A DNA stretch of 64,000 nt from Rhypophila decipiens (GCA_033297075.1 MU858053.1:62001-126000); one strand, 5' to 3'; shown: positions 11,796-24,381, numbered from the stretch's first letter. The notes: generated by a model from the letters alone, not told the origin. Numbers and translations: made by a program.

Positions 11796-11908
11796 ATGGA
11801 ATCTACCTTGCAGATATTCGATGTCCAAGAACGAGAAGTTGGCAGCCCGAAGCCACCAAGTTTTCCAGCACCAGCCGCCGCCTCAACCACAGGTTTCCCA
11901 GGTCATAA
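11789..11908 (+). promoter_or_regulatory. Upstream ATG with 39-codon frame overlapping the RPAP1-like start
   Basis: An ATG at 11789, seven bases before the main ATG, opens a 39-codon frame in another register that stops at 11908, inside the main gene. Position -3 is A for this ATG; the main ATG has G at -3 and G at +4. If the transcript starts upstream, ribosomes must skip or leak past this ATG, which could lower translation of the main protein. The frame itself is unlikely to encode a functional peptide. Confidence 0.45.
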
Positions 11909-13061
11909 AAAACGGGTGTCTGCCTTTAAGAAAAAGAGACAATCTCAGGCCGAAGACGCGTCGACATCAACCACATCACAGCATGGCATGCCCAAGAATA
12001 ATGCCCCTTCCTCGGGGCCAAAGAAACCGGAAAGCGAAAAGGAGACAATCGACAAAGAGAACAGGGCCCTCTTAGACCACATGTCGCCTACCGAGATCGC
12101 AGATGCACAAAGGGAGATCTTTAAAAATCTGGATCCCTCTCTTATCCAGATGCTTCTACGGCGCGCGAACCTCGACGACGGCGCAGGTCCCTCCAACTTT
12201 GACGGCCCGCCAGCAAACGAGCCAACCGAGACGAACGCAAGCCAGCCTGCACCCTCAGACCAAACGCCAGATCCCAAGGTCGCAGACACCTCAGAGCCTC
12301 CGAAAGAAGAAGAACCCGATAAAGAGAAGAAACAAAAGAAATCCGTGCGATTCGATGATGATTCCGAATCCCAGCTCCCACCAGCCACGACGACGACCGA
12401 TATCCCAGCATTACCAACAAACAAGACGACACACTTTCCCCCCGCCGCGCCCGGAGATCCCGATCTCGACCCTTCAGACCCAGATTTCCTCGAGAACCTA
12501 CACAAAAAATACTTTCCCAACCTCCCGGCCGATCCCTCCAAGCTCGCCTGGATGGCCCCCCTCCCGACGCCCAACTCGTCGGCCGATCGCGAATCCCCTT
12601 ATTACCCAGGGCAAGATGATTTCCCGATATCTTCCCTCCGGTTCGATTTTCGCGGACGGTTACTTCCCCCGCGAGTTAGTCGTGTCATACCGGTGACAAA
12701 AGGACTACACCACCACGGCGAGGCGCCCGAGGCAGCGGGGTATACCATTCCTGAGCTGGCAAGGTTGGCACGGTCTTCTGTGCCCGGGCAGAGGTGTATC
12801 GCGTACCAGACTTTGGGGAGGATGTTGTACCGCCTTGGGCAAGGGGAATGGGGTACTGGAGCTGGCGGGAGGGGGGGGGAGGAAGATGATTTGGCATTTG
12901 GGTTGTGGCGGTGTTTTAGTGAGGGACGGGTGTTGCAGTCGATGGAGGAAGAGGCGGCGCTTCCTGAGGGGGTGGGACATATGAGTAGCAAGGCCTATGC
13001 TGTCGAGGCGCTTTGGTTGTTTGAGAAGGGGGGTTGGAAGGAGAAGTGGAGGGGGCTATAG
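11796..13061 (+). CDS. RPAP1/Rba50-like RNA polymerase II assembly factor
   Basis: A single exon of 421 residues. It carries the two short blocks that define the family: an N-terminal RPAP1 motif (about residues 95-125, MSPTEIADAQREIFKNLDP followed by LIQMLLRRAN) and a C-terminal block (about 279-350) with LRFDFRGRLLPPR and a GYTIPELARLARSSVPGQRC segment. Yeast Rba50 and human RPAP1 bind Rpb3/Rpb2 and are needed for cytoplasmic assembly and nuclear import of RNA polymerase II. The length matches yeast Rba50; the long helical tail of animal RPAP1 is absent, as usual in fungi. Between the blocks is an acidic, Pro-rich linker. The two conserved blocks make the family call secure. Confidence 0.88.
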   Translation: MESTLQIFDVQEREVGSPKPPSFPAPAAASTTGFPGHKKRVSAFKKKRQSQAEDASTSTTSQHGMPKNNAPSSGPKKPESEKETIDKENRALLDHMSPTEIADAQREIFKNLDPSLIQMLLRRANLDDGAGPSNFDGPPANEPTETNASQPAPSDQTPDPKVADTSEPPKEEEPDKEKKQKKSVRFDDDSESQLPPATTTTDIPALPTNKTTHFPPAAPGDPDLDPSDPDFLENLHKKYFPNLPADPSKLAWMAPLPTPNSSADRESPYYPGQDDFPISSLRFDFRGRLLPPRVSRVIPVTKGLHHHGEAPEAAGYTIPELARLARSSVPGQRCIAYQTLGRMLYRLGQGEWGTGAGGRGGEEDDLAFGLWRCFSEGRVLQSMEEEAALPEGVGHMSSKAYAVEALWLFEKGGWKEKWRGL

Positions 13062-13787
13062 GTGATGAAGTTGACTGGATTAACCGATATGTGTGGTGGT
13101 AAGGTTGTGATGCTGTCCTGGTGTGACTACGTTCTGGCATTTCACGAGGTCAAAACTGCTTATTCCAGAGACGGAATACCGTGTCTTTTTTTTTTTGGCT
13201 TGGGACGATACTTGTTGGGATAGGAGGCATGTCGCTGAAGAAACACCAGCAAAGTCAACAAAACTTCTGATGGTACTTGGTCTGCCACAAGAGGCCTAAT
13301 CATATTTCGCCGTAATATGCTAGTCAACCCGTGCATTGTACCTGACCGGCAGAGTTGATGGATGCAATCGATGCGCCAGTTGCACAACGCGCCACAAAAA
13401 CAGGGAATTTTGGAATATATTCAAAGAGAAAAAAAGCATGTGCATCTCAAATTTCCACATTATACCGCCATGTTATCCACACTCCACGCCCGCATCGTAA
13501 ACATGATATGATGCATACCCTTCCCGCAACGGTCCCAACCTATTCCATCCCATTCCCATTCCTATGCCATCCATCCATACCACCAAAACATTACCGCTCG
13601 TTCCATATATACCCAGAGCGAGTGAGCCCTCATCAAACCCGAAGCTTGACACACAAATTGATTCGCAGCAACAAATGTACGACGTTCACACCCTGGAACT
13701 AAAAGAAACAAGAATTAACACGCGGACAAACAAAAAAACACACAAAAGCCCAAATATGCGCCAAGCCCTTGAGAAACCAAAAATCAT
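13062..13787. other. Intergenic between convergent genes
   Basis: Short 3' region between the RPAP1-like gene and smc4. It is A/C-rich on the plus strand near 13500-13780, which is T/G-rich in the sense of smc4. No feature was found. Confidence 0.45.
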
Positions 13788-16700
13788 TTACCTCATCACC
13801 AGTTGTTGGGTTAACCCGCCGTTACTCCCAGGCCTTTGCTCGTGTTGTTGCTGCTGCTGGCTGTTTGGGCCTCGTCCGATGACATAGTCTTTATTTTCGA
13901 TTGTGACGCTCTTGGTCATGTGGTTGACCTTGTACACGCCGACCAGTCGTGCGGCGAGCTCAAACATGTTGTTTCGTAGCGAGATGACAATAAACTGTGC
14001 GTTTTTGGTTCGTTCCTTGATGTAGTTTGCTACGATTGACACCTATTTGATACAACACAGGATCGTTAGCATTTAGTTTGCTTTGTCAAGATGGGATGAA
14101 TGTTCTCGTCAAAGCAAGGTGGGTGATGGGATGATACTCACATTCCTGAAATCCAGCGCGGCATCAATCTCATCCATGACATAGAGCGGCGTAGGCTTGT
14201 AATGATGCAGCGCAAACACCAGCGCCAAAGAACTAAGCGTCTTTTCTCCACCAGACAAGTTGCTGATATTCTTCCACGACTTCTTGGGGGGCATCACGGA
14301 AAACAAAATGCCTTCGCTGAAGGGATCCAGAGAATCGACGAGTTCGAGTTCGGCGTTGCCGCCCATGGTGATCATCTGGTACATTTCCTTCAGCCGCAGC
14401 GAGATGGTGCTGAACCCCTCCATGAATCCTTCCAGACGCAAGCGGCGGAGGTCGTCGCAGCGTTTTTTGGCTGCGTCGCGCTGGGACACGGCCGAGGCGA
14501 GGTCTGTTGAGCGCGCCATGTGTTCTTCTACGCGGCGCCTGTACTCGGCTAGGACCCCGAGATCGACGTTGACGTTTTGGATCTTTTCTTCTAGCGCGGC
14601 GATTTCCCCGTTTAGACGTTCTTTGCTCATGTCTGCGAGCTCGTCCTTGGTATAGCGGGGAAGTTCCAACGGGTTGGGCCGGTCAGGACCGCGGATAGTC
14701 CGTTCTGGGTCTGCCGCTTCTTCTTCAGCGTCGAGTTCCATCCGGCTTGCGGCTTCGGCGTCGGCTTGTAGCTGGGCTTCGAGATCGTCCGCGTCTGGCG
14801 TGGCTCGCTCGACGACGGTGTTCTCGGCGGCAGTGTTTGTGGCGCTGCTGCCTCCCCTTTCCAGATCCTCAATGTTCTGGAGCGCGAGCTTCGAGAGCTT
14901 GTTGTTCCAGTGCCGCAGTTGGTTTTGGTTCTCGTGCAGAATCTTCTGGTTCTCCTCGAGCCGGTTCCGCATCTCAATCTCGGCGGCTCGAATCTCGTTG
15001 AGCTCGGTGGTCTTTTCGTCGAGCTCCGCCTTGACTTCAGCAAGCTCCTGTTTCTTTGCTTCCAGGCTTTCGCGTGCCTCTTCCACTCGTACCTTGTAGG
15101 ATGCGGCCGTGTCGCCCTGGTTCTGGATCTCCTCTTGCAGTTGTTGGTAGTCACGGATGGCAGCCTCGAGCTCTTTGGAGGCCTTTGCGTGATCCTTTTC
15201 GAGCTTCGCTTTTTGCTTCTCTGCCTTGGCTCTCCTCACTTCCGCATTCGAGGTTTCCTCGTTGTGTGCCGATATCTTCTCCTTCAGCGAGTCAACCTTT
15301 GCTTTCTGGGCGCGAAGCTTCTCGCCTCCGACTTGCATGATCTTGTCTTGAAGTGACTTGATCTCGTCCTCAACGCTTACGGTCTCGCCCTGCAGTTTCT
15401 TGACTTCCTTGTTGAGTTTGGCGATTTCGGCTTCCAAAGCGGCGATGCGATTGTCGTCTGACTTGGATGGCTGGTGTTCTTTGCCAAGTTCCTGGATTCT
15501 ACGCTGGGCGTCGGCCATATTCCTCGCCGAACTCTCGAGCTCGAGATTGATCTTCTGGAGTCTGGTCTCGAGCTGGGGGATCTGATTCTTGACATCACGG
15601 AGACGGCCTTCAAGTTCGCGTTGGCGTTCCTGGAAATCCTGGTAATTGGATTCCATCGAGTCCCGGTCTCGCTCGAGCTTGGCCACCACCTCCTTGGTCG
15701 TCTCGGCAACCAGCTTTGAGGACATCAAACCCTTCTTGACAGTGCTTCCACCACCCGACATGGTACCAGACTTGTCAATGAGCTCACCCATCAGAGTAAC
15801 AACTCGCCATCGCTTGGCCCCATATGCGATGCGATTTGCCTGTGCAAGATCGGTTGCCACCAGTGTGTCTTGAAGTGCATGGTAGAAGGCAGGGCGGAAT
15901 TTGTCCTCCTTGGCCTTTACCAGGTCAAACAGACGCGGGGCATTCTCGGGGGTCTGGATTGGAGAGATATCTCGACTCCGCAGCTTGTTGAGGCAGATGA
16001 AGTTGCCGCGGCCGAGCTTGTTTTTCCTGAGATGCTCAATGCACTGCTGGCCAGCTTCGACCGTGTCTGTGACAAAGTTGTCAAGAGAAGGGCAGGCCGT
16101 CGAGATGGCAATGTCGTACTTCTGATCGATAGTACCCAGGTTGCCGAGACGCCCGTGGAAGCCGTCGATACGACCGGACTCCTTCATGCGCATCAGCGCA
16201 GTGAGCACATTGCCCTGAGTCTGAGTGGCAGACAAGCTAGACCGAGCCTCGTCGGCCTTTTGGCGAGCGGTGGAAAGCTGCGATCGAAGCTTGGGTTCTT
16301 CTTGGCCCAGCTTTTGGAGTTCGGCCTCGGTCTTCTGGGCTTCCTTCTCCAAGGCGGCCTTTTCGGCCTTGTACTGCTTAATCTGCTCTACCTTGGCGGC
16401 ACGACCTTCCTCGATGCTTGCAATCTTGGCTTCGAGTTCCTCCATGGCAACCGCGCCTGCATTCGCCTTCTCCCTCAGGATTGTCATCTCGCTCTCGGCT
16501 ACGGCTATGGCTGACTGTTTCTGGTTGATCTTTTCTTTCCAAGGCTCCAGTGACTTTTGCTTCGCCGCAATCTGATCCGAAAACTGTTGCGTCTTGCCTT
16601 TCAAGCTTTCCCTGATATTGGCGAGCTCTGCTTCCTCATCCTTGACCTGCTGTTCGAGCGATGCTATCTTTTCAGTCCGAGTTTCAATTTCCTCATTGCA

Positions 16701-18419
16701 CTGCTCGATAGTTTCGGCGGCCTCAGTGGCCGTGCTTTCAGAGCTAGCAATAGTCCTCTCGAGCTTCCTGCGTTTGTCTGTCAAGAATTTGCGCTTCTCG
16801 TCAAACTTGACACGCTCCTGGTCAAAGGTAGTCATCTCTTTCACCAAACTCTGCACTTCCTTCTCTTGCGCCTCGACCTCCTTGCTGCCCTTGGAATACG
16901 CCTTTTCAAGCTTCTTGATAAGGTGGGCGCTGCCATTGTGCTTCTCAACCTCGGCATCCAGCTGCGCCTGCATCTGGCCAATGGCCTCCTCCGTGACGGC
17001 AATGTTATCTTCACATCCGCTGATATACAGTTGATACAAAGCTGATCGCTTTATCGCAAGCTCGTTTTCGTCCCGTACAAAGGCCAGAGCCTTGTTCTTC
17101 TTGTCCTCAAGGCCGTTCTTCTCCTTCTCAACGTGCTGAACGCGGCCACTTTTCTCGACACAAATCTCATTGAGTGTCTCCACCTCGGTGGCAGCTTCTT
17201 CGATTGGGCTTTTGTACTTTGAAGTGCCGATAATGTCTTCCAGATACTCCAGCAAACCATCCTCATGCTCGTTGCCGGCCTTTGGCTTCATCTGGGCAAT
17301 GGACTCGACTTCACCTTGAAGGATCAAGAAACGTTTGTGGTCCAGATCCACTCCACGATCTCGAAGCAGTGTCGTCACGGTTGTAAAATTGGATGTCTTG
17401 CCGTTGATATAGTACGCGCTCGAGTTGTTCTTGAAGGCCTTGCGCGAAATGATCAAGGTCGAATCTGGAATGTCCTGGGTGACACCACCAGGAAGGTCAA
17501 TGACTTCTTTGAAATGGACAGCCACCTCGCAGTGATCCAGGTTGGGATACTGCGCCGAGTTATGGATGAGAGCCGATATTTTGCCTTGCCTCATCTTGCT
17601 CGCACGGAAACCAAACACGAAAAGCAGCGAGTCGATGACATTGGATTTTCCAGAACCGTTCGGCCCAACGACCGAGGAGAATGAGGTGTGGAAAGGTCCA
17701 ACCTCCTGTCTGCCCGCATAACTTTTGAAGTTGGTGAGGATCAAGTAGGTGATGACAATACGTGCTTTTGGCCCCCTGTCTTCCACCACCGGCGGAACAA
17801 CCATTGTGCGCGACTTCATGACAATGTCCATCGGTCTTTCCAGCACCGTATCCAGAGCCTTGACTGGCTTCGCTGCTGCAAGCACGGTTTCGTCCATTGC
17901 TTGGTTGTCGTTGTTGATCGCTGTGGCGGTGATATCGGCCAAAGGAATTTGGTTTAAATTGGATACGTCCGGCGATTGGGAGGCCTTGGGGGTTTGGAGC
18001 GGAGGTTGTAGGTGTTGAGTCTCAGGTGTAGCCGCCTTGGATGCGCGAGGCGCAACGCTTCGTCGAGGTTTTCGCTGTGATGGTGGCATCTTCACAGCTG
18101 GCTCCACATCCGCCGTCGTAGTGGCTGTCTCGTCAGGGTCCATGACTTCGCTCGGTTCGATACTCGCACCAGGCGCGATACTGCTCTTCTTGGGACGGCC
18201 ACGTCGCGGCTTGGGGGTCTCAGCAACAGTTGATGCTTCGCCGGTGGTGATGGTGGTACTGGTTTTTCTCCGACCTGCGGTTGACCGTCGTGGCGGCGCT
18301 GGCGTAAATTCCTCCTCGCTTTCTTCCTTCACCTCAGGGGTCGTCTCTCCCATCTCATCATCGGATGACTCGACAACGGCTGTCCGCCGAGTGGCGCGGC
18401 GCACCGGGCGTGTGGACAT
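13788..18419 (-). CDS. smc4: Condensin ATPase subunit Smc4
   Basis: Two exons on the minus strand, 18419-14142 and 14042-13788, with an intron at 14043-14141 (GTGAGT...ATAG, 99 nt), encode 1510 residues. Smc4 pairs with Smc2 to form the ATP-driven core of condensin, which compacts mitotic chromosomes. Visible parts are a 215-residue basic/acidic N-terminal extension with an AT-hook-like PRRGRPKK (about 71-78), Walker A GPNGSGKS (252-259), two long coiled coils, the hinge (about 738-890, ending DKSGTMSGGG), the ABC signature NLSGGEKT (about 1388) and Walker B with LYVMDEIDAALDF (about 1415-1424). The intron falls directly after this motif, so the second exon supplies the final strand and a tail ending in a glutamine run and ...GGLTQQLVMR. 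The ATYPICAL feature is only the length of the N-terminal tail. ATG at 18419 is the first in the frame. Confidence 0.96.
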
Positions 18420-18941
18420 GGCTGTGGGACAAGGAATAGGTTACAGCAATCGCGGGAAATGGTCGTCTGAGAATGATGGAAATGCAGAGCGAAAAGAGTA
18501 ATGAATGCGCAAAAAAAAACAGCGTGCCTGTGCTGGTCTGTCGTTGGAAATAACTGAAATCGCAAATCGAAGTTTGGGCGCTGTTGCTGCAAAACACTTG
18601 ATGATATTCTGGTTGCGACCCCACTGCTGTTCAAATAAAACTGACCAATCCTTTGCGATCAAGACGTTGCAAGGTAAACAAACAGAGGCACGCTTGGAAA
18701 CCGGTACGTACCGGCCGGGAGCCTAATCCCTAACCGGCTAGATTGTTTCCCCTCACTTGTTCCCGCACCCCGGTACGCGCAGATCCGCGTGACTTTTGCT
18801 ATCGATAAGCTACAAAGCAACAGGTACCGACCCGGGCGCCGCAATTCCTCAGAGCTCAACCCTGATTGCCATCATTGGCTGGCTGAGACTCCTCTTCGCA
18901 GCATTCTGAATCAACCGCCAAAGCGCAGAACAGTCGCCATC
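18420..18941. promoter_or_regulatory. Shared divergent promoter of smc4 and the ELYS-domain gene
   Basis: A 522-bp region separates the two divergent start codons. It contains a perfect 14-bp palindrome (18701-18714, CCGGTACGTACCGG) near its centre, and one ACGCG core (about 18774) of the type bound by the cell-cycle factor MBF in yeasts. Their functional use is not shown by the sequence. Confidence 0.5.
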
Positions 18942-19967
18942 ATGTTGGACTTCTCTCAGTTTTCCAATGCTTTCCCCACCGATGGACCAAACCCATATGA
19001 CCAGAATGGCGTGCGTGCAATCGAGACGTATCGCAAGGGTTTCGATGGGACCTTGTTCATCGACAGAGTACTGAGGGCATTGGGAATCGGCCAAGGTGCA
19101 TAAGACCATTTCGCAAGTTACGAAACTATATCTGACGACTCGCTAGGCAAGACGTATCCTCCCAGGGGCGACAATGGCCTGCGTAGTCTACACAAGCAGA
19201 TCATTGAGAGCAAGGTCACCTTGTACCACAAGCTATCGGTGCTCTACTACCTCCTCCTCGACTTCGACTGCACCTTCGGTACACAGTCGCAGCTTGCCCA
19301 GGCACTGGCCGACGAATCCAGCCTCCCCCAAAAGTACCAGATTCTTATGAGAGGTCTGTGGCACATGGACCACAAGGAGTTCAAGGTGAGTCGCTCGAGT
19401 CGCCAGCAGCCTTTCTTGCCAGGTACATCTGCTTACCCGTTGGATTCTTTCGCCTAGTTCGCGCTAGAGCATCTTACCCATCCATCTCTCCCATCCGAGT
19501 TCGCCGACGAGATCATCATCGCCCTCGTACGCCACGCCGATGCCGACGCGCACGATTACAGCCTCCCACTTGCGTACTACTACGCTACCCAGCCGATATT
19601 CAAGACCGCCGAGGCACTGGAGCTCTTTTTCGGTGCCCTGGCCCAGACCAGCGTCACCGAAGCCTTGGTATTTGCGAGATCGTTCCCGCAGCATGCCCAA
19701 CACAGGTTATTCGAGCAGCTCCTTGCATCAGTCATTGCCGACTCGAGATCTGCGAGCACGAGGGGGAAAGAACTCGCCAGCCAACCACTGACCGGCAATG
19801 AGGAGAAGTGGTTCACCGATTACCTTGGGTCGGGCGAGGGGAGGAAGTCCAAGAACGCCAAGATGGTACTCCAGGTCAGGCAGATTGTCACTGGGCGGGA
19901 TCGCAAGCCGGCGGCCCTGGAAAGCCTACTCCCGCAGACGGCGAGGATAGCCAATACAGGCTGGTAG
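18942..19967 (+). CDS. ELYS-domain nuclear pore complex assembly protein
   Basis: Three exons: 18942-19095, 19147-19385 and 19458-19967. The introns are 19096-19146 (51 nt, weak donor GTGCAT, good branch site CTGAC) and 19386-19457 (GTGAGT...CTAG). The product has 300 residues. It matches the ELYS-like domain throughout: an N-terminal block with [21 protein letters not shown] and [18 protein letters not shown], then [13 protein letters not shown] and a helical repeat domain. In animals ELYS (Mel-28) seeds nuclear pores on chromatin. Filamentous fungi have a short ELYS consisting of this domain only, attached to the Nup84/Nup107 outer-ring complex. The length fits that form. The first ATG in frame is used. 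It lies head to head with smc4. Confidence 0.85.
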
Positions 19968-22900
19968 TCCAAGGGGCGTGATGGGTGCGGGTAGACTGGG
20001 GAATCACCACCGTTGCGTCGGTTGGTTTGTAATTAGCGATGGCATAGCAGCGGCGTTTGGGTTTTGTTCTAAGATATCCATTTGAGAGTTGGATGGGATG
20101 CATGGTAAAGAGCGAGCTCTTCACGTACATTCTAATTACTTGGCTGCCTGTTTTTTTGGCTGGTATTTCTGTTTTGGGGGGGGAGCATTGAGCTGTGTGA
20201 TATTTACCGTGACTTGGAGCAGAAAGGATTCACCAGTCATTTTATGTTACTCGACGATTCCCAATACGAAGAAGAGAACAAATTGCTGTACAGTAGTGAA
20301 CATTCGATGTGTTAATCGACGGTACCACCTTGCTGTCTCTATCTCTTCCTTTCTAAACCGTTCCAAGTCAGGGATGATGACATCTCGTGAGAAAGTTACT
20401 GGATGATCTTTTCATCAACAATGGTAACATCTGTTTAATCTTGGTCCCGTTAATCGAGAAGAAGTACCGGTAAAGGCATCAAGCCAAGCGGGGCCTGTCG
20501 ATGTATTGTCAGAAAATATGTATCTATATGGCAGTCAAAGAGGCTTGAGGATCCATCAAGTTCTTACTTGGATGGCTTTTGCTCACAGCCCAATGACGTG
20601 AGGTCCTAGCACTATCGTGCCCATGGGCTTAAGCTGTTATTTTCTCGCCGCTTGAAACCATATTACCGGCTGATAGTTGGCTCTACCCGACTTATCTGTG
20701 TGCTTCTTGGTGGTTTGCGCTGACTCACCGACCGACAGACTGTTTACAATAATGAATCACGGACAGATGCCATACGTGACATAGCTAGGCTGTGAGTCAC
20801 CGATGCGGTGACCTGTTCGTTTTGAAGCTTGAAAAATAGCCTTGTCTTTCTATATGTTTTAGATGGAGTCTGTATGGGTGTGAGTGAGAACAGTTTTGTT
20901 TCTTGTGGTTAACCTTGGAAATTGTCGAGAACGTGACGTGTTCAGCAATTGTCGCGATTTATCTGCGCACTGCACTCCCACGTGCTGAGTAACTGTGGTC
21001 TTGATTCTGATTCCTTTTTTTTCTCGTTATATTCTGAATATTGTTCTTCTTAAAGGGCGATAGGTGTGTGCTGGCTTTTGAAGCTTGACATGTTAAAAAC
21101 CTCGTTCTTCATCTTGCTGTGAGTTTGCAATGTCATAATTCCGATTTCGGACCAGTAGTTTTTAGTTTATTTTTCATCACTTAACATCCAATTGCATCTT
21201 TGATGAAACTTGGTAATATGGTTTTTCTTCCGTCCGTCTTTGACATCATAAGGCTCGAAAATAAGCATTGCCGAAGCACGGGATAATTGATATAAGGTTA
21301 TTGACGTTGTTTAAGGTTATCTACACATCATCTACTTATTTCAGCGACCGCACCGTATTCCCGGACAGTCTAGTACAATACTCATTGTCGTGCCCGCTGA
21401 TGATTTTCTGATTGGTGTCCATTTAGTCACCCGTTGGACTTTATACGGATATCTAGACGGAGACAGAGCCACTCTCTTCGTGTTGTACGTGTTACAACGC
21501 AATTTCTCCCATGGGCCACGACAGTCCGTACCGCACTTCTCCTCTCATAGTTGCCACGTGCTGTCATCAGTTCCTCGGAATCATGTATTCTAGCAAAACT
21601 GTTGAGTTCCATTACAGTAAAGGTGGTTCCGAGATGCCGCGAGAGTCCCAGGGTGCAGTCGGGTGATTAGCAAGGTTAGTTTTCACGACGGGGTTTCTCT
21701 CGTTCTCTCTTTCAAGCAATGTCATTTTATCTGCCCATTGCCTAAGCTTTAAGCATGTATTAAGCTTCTTTAATTCTCTAAGAAACTCATGAACAGCAAA
21801 GTCCCCAAGAAGTATGGGTAGTCGAGGGTGGGCGTATATATAACAGTCAGAAAGAACCAACAACACAAGAACAAACATTACATGTCCAGAATAAGATATC
21901 TGGTAGCTCCAGAACCACATTACCTCGTGCTGATACTACGTTGCTCAGCGTAATGTTCTTGGTTTCTGTACTCACATGGTACGCAATTTCCAATATGAGG
22001 ATACTGGAATATGGAGGACTTTTGAGGTTGTCATTACTTACCTTCGTTATTCTGGTTTCACCTAGCTACACACTGAGATTTCTTCCTCATTAGCTGTTGG
22101 CAGACGTAGCGTTTGCAATGAGAGGTAGTTTGATAGTCTAATTATGTGTTTCTGGGAGACCGCCAAAATCTATGATAGAAAAGCGAATTATATGGGAACA
22201 GTTTCCAGATACTGATTCACTGCGCCCCCTTCACATACACAATGAGCATACAGCCAAATATATGAGCACGGCTATCGTCAACTGGATTAGTTTGCATCAA
22301 TGAGATATGTCTCCATCATCGACCAGGGCGTAATGGCCAGAAAGTGACTGTGCCAACGCCTTGCTTCACGCGACAGCGCTACCACGATCCAGGGGGAAAC
22401 GAAAACTGTAAAAGCTCGACACACGATAAGATGTTCAAATGGCCCAAGTGCGTGTCATATCCTCTGGTTTGCGATAATCCAGCAGCTGGTGGCAAATAAT
22501 ACACCTAAAGCTCATGTCTTCATCATCGCGAAACTTCAAAACGACAGTTCCAAAGGTCATGATCGAGATGTCAAAGAACTGAAGCTACCAACTTGTATCA
22601 TCATTTTTGCCCCTATCTTTCACCATCTCTTTGTTACTAACATAAGATAACACATTCAATAGCTAATACTGATGTCGTCTGAGCAAGAAGGCTTTAATTG
22701 TCTTGTGATGTCGTCTGTCAAGGACAAACCCTCAGTGGCCTCCACCATTCTCTACTCCCCATTGAAAATACCCCTGATTGCAAATTGTACCTTATGCACA
22801 GTTTCATGCATCAGAGAAATTTGAGCGGCAAACTTCAGTTGTAGGGAAGTGATGCTGACAGGCACAGCATTGGATCATGGCAGCCTATGTATTTGTTGGC

Positions 22901-23225
22901 AGTTGAAACACGAATCTTGATCTATGTGGTCGGGTGACGCGACCAGCGGCATTGGGCCGCGATCGCTTCACAGTTCTAGGCATGACACGACATCGGGCAT
23001 AACCCAATGGGTAGAATTTACAGACAACAAGGGGAGACCCGTCAAATATCTGGCATAAATGATGCTGTCAAAGGGGTAAACAATGAGCGAACCCTCATCT
23101 ATTTCCACGAAAGCCAGCGATCGGGTTCATGACGAACGTGTCGCTGAGCGTGGATTGATCAGTTCCGGCAGCTGAGGTACCCAACTTGGTCAATTGGACA
23201 ATATAGCCGCTCCGACGGAGAATAA

Positions 23226-23262
23226 CACTCGAATCCGAAAGCATGCGCTACCAGCTGAGCGC
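23226..23262 (-). other. tRNA-like fragment (D-arm and partial B-box)
   Basis: On the minus strand, positions 23262-23245 read GCGCTCAGCTGGTAGCGC, a textbook tRNA D-arm (four-base stem with an AGCTGGTA loop), and 8 bases later comes GGATTCGAGTG, similar to a B box. No acceptor stem or full anticodon arm can be folded around them, so this is not a working tRNA gene. It may be a broken tRNA, a tRNA-derived SINE remnant or chance. Confidence 0.3.
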
Positions 23263-24381
23263 TCATAATGGTCCGAAAGACGTGGTCAGGCTATGAATGA
23301 GTGCTCTCACCGACGTGCCGGAAGCGTCAAGCGATCACGCGTGTCAAAAACAAACAAAGGGTGGCTCCCGCTGTCTGAATGCACGCTTGAATACAGAGTT
23401 AAAGTCAAACTGCAACCAAGAATGAAGTCTTAATGAAATGTCTCACGTAAAAGCAGATCATGGAGGCATCTTCTTTTCAAGAAGAAAAAGGGAAAAGAGA
23501 ATGGGGAAAGAAAAATGGGCGATGAGATTTTCAGTCCCTGGGTGCACCAAGCGGCTGTTCCAGGATCAGTCGAAGGAGAATGGAAACGTGGTGGGGTTTG
23601 AACGATTTAACAACATTGTTGTTAAACCAGCCAATAGAAAAAGGGGACTTAGACAGGGGACCCAAAACGATCAAGACTTTTGAAGGATTAAAAAAGAGCG
23701 ACTGACCCGAAGAGGGAAAGCGCAGAATCAAGACCCCCAATGATCATATTCCCCGCTTTTTCTTGCATCAGCGAGCTCAACGCCGCGCCCGCCTTGTTGG
23801 AGATTTGGAGAGCTCCCATGGACTTTGCCATCATTGCCCTGGATGAGAATGAGTCTCTCCTGCTGCCACAAACTCCAGCACAGCCTCATCATGAGACTCA
23901 TGGAGCGAGAGAAACGATAGGATGAGAACAAGATGTAGAACTTAGTTAGATCCCATATATGAGAATAAAAAAACGCAGAGCAATACAGAACAACTGAGAT
24001 TGAGGGTACAAAACGTCATCCTCGCAAGCTGGAACAAAGAGGGGAGGTCGGAGAGTCTGGTGTAGTCGAAGTCAGTTGACCGAGGATCACCGAAGAGAAA
24101 GTATGGCAGCTTGGGTTTTACTACAGTATCCTAGGTATAATCAGGGTGCCAGACGGATGACAAGTGATGCCACATGATAGCATGGGTTTGAGAAACTTGG
24201 GTATCAAAAAGAGCCAGTAAAATGCGAATGTGCAATCCAAGTTCCATGTGCCCCCGATCTTCCGGGCAGCATTTTCGAGCCGTTGAGTTGTTATGAAAGC
24301 ACGGACCAGTTGACCATTTCACCGCTGGAGTAAAAGTGTGCCTACCAAATCAGCTATGGCAAATCACCGCAGCTCCCATAC

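Noticed and set aside
20796..20812. Hairpin GTCACC-GATGC-GGTGAC as a terminator or element end
   Set aside because: Six-base stem only, expected by chance in a window of this size, with no partner nearby.
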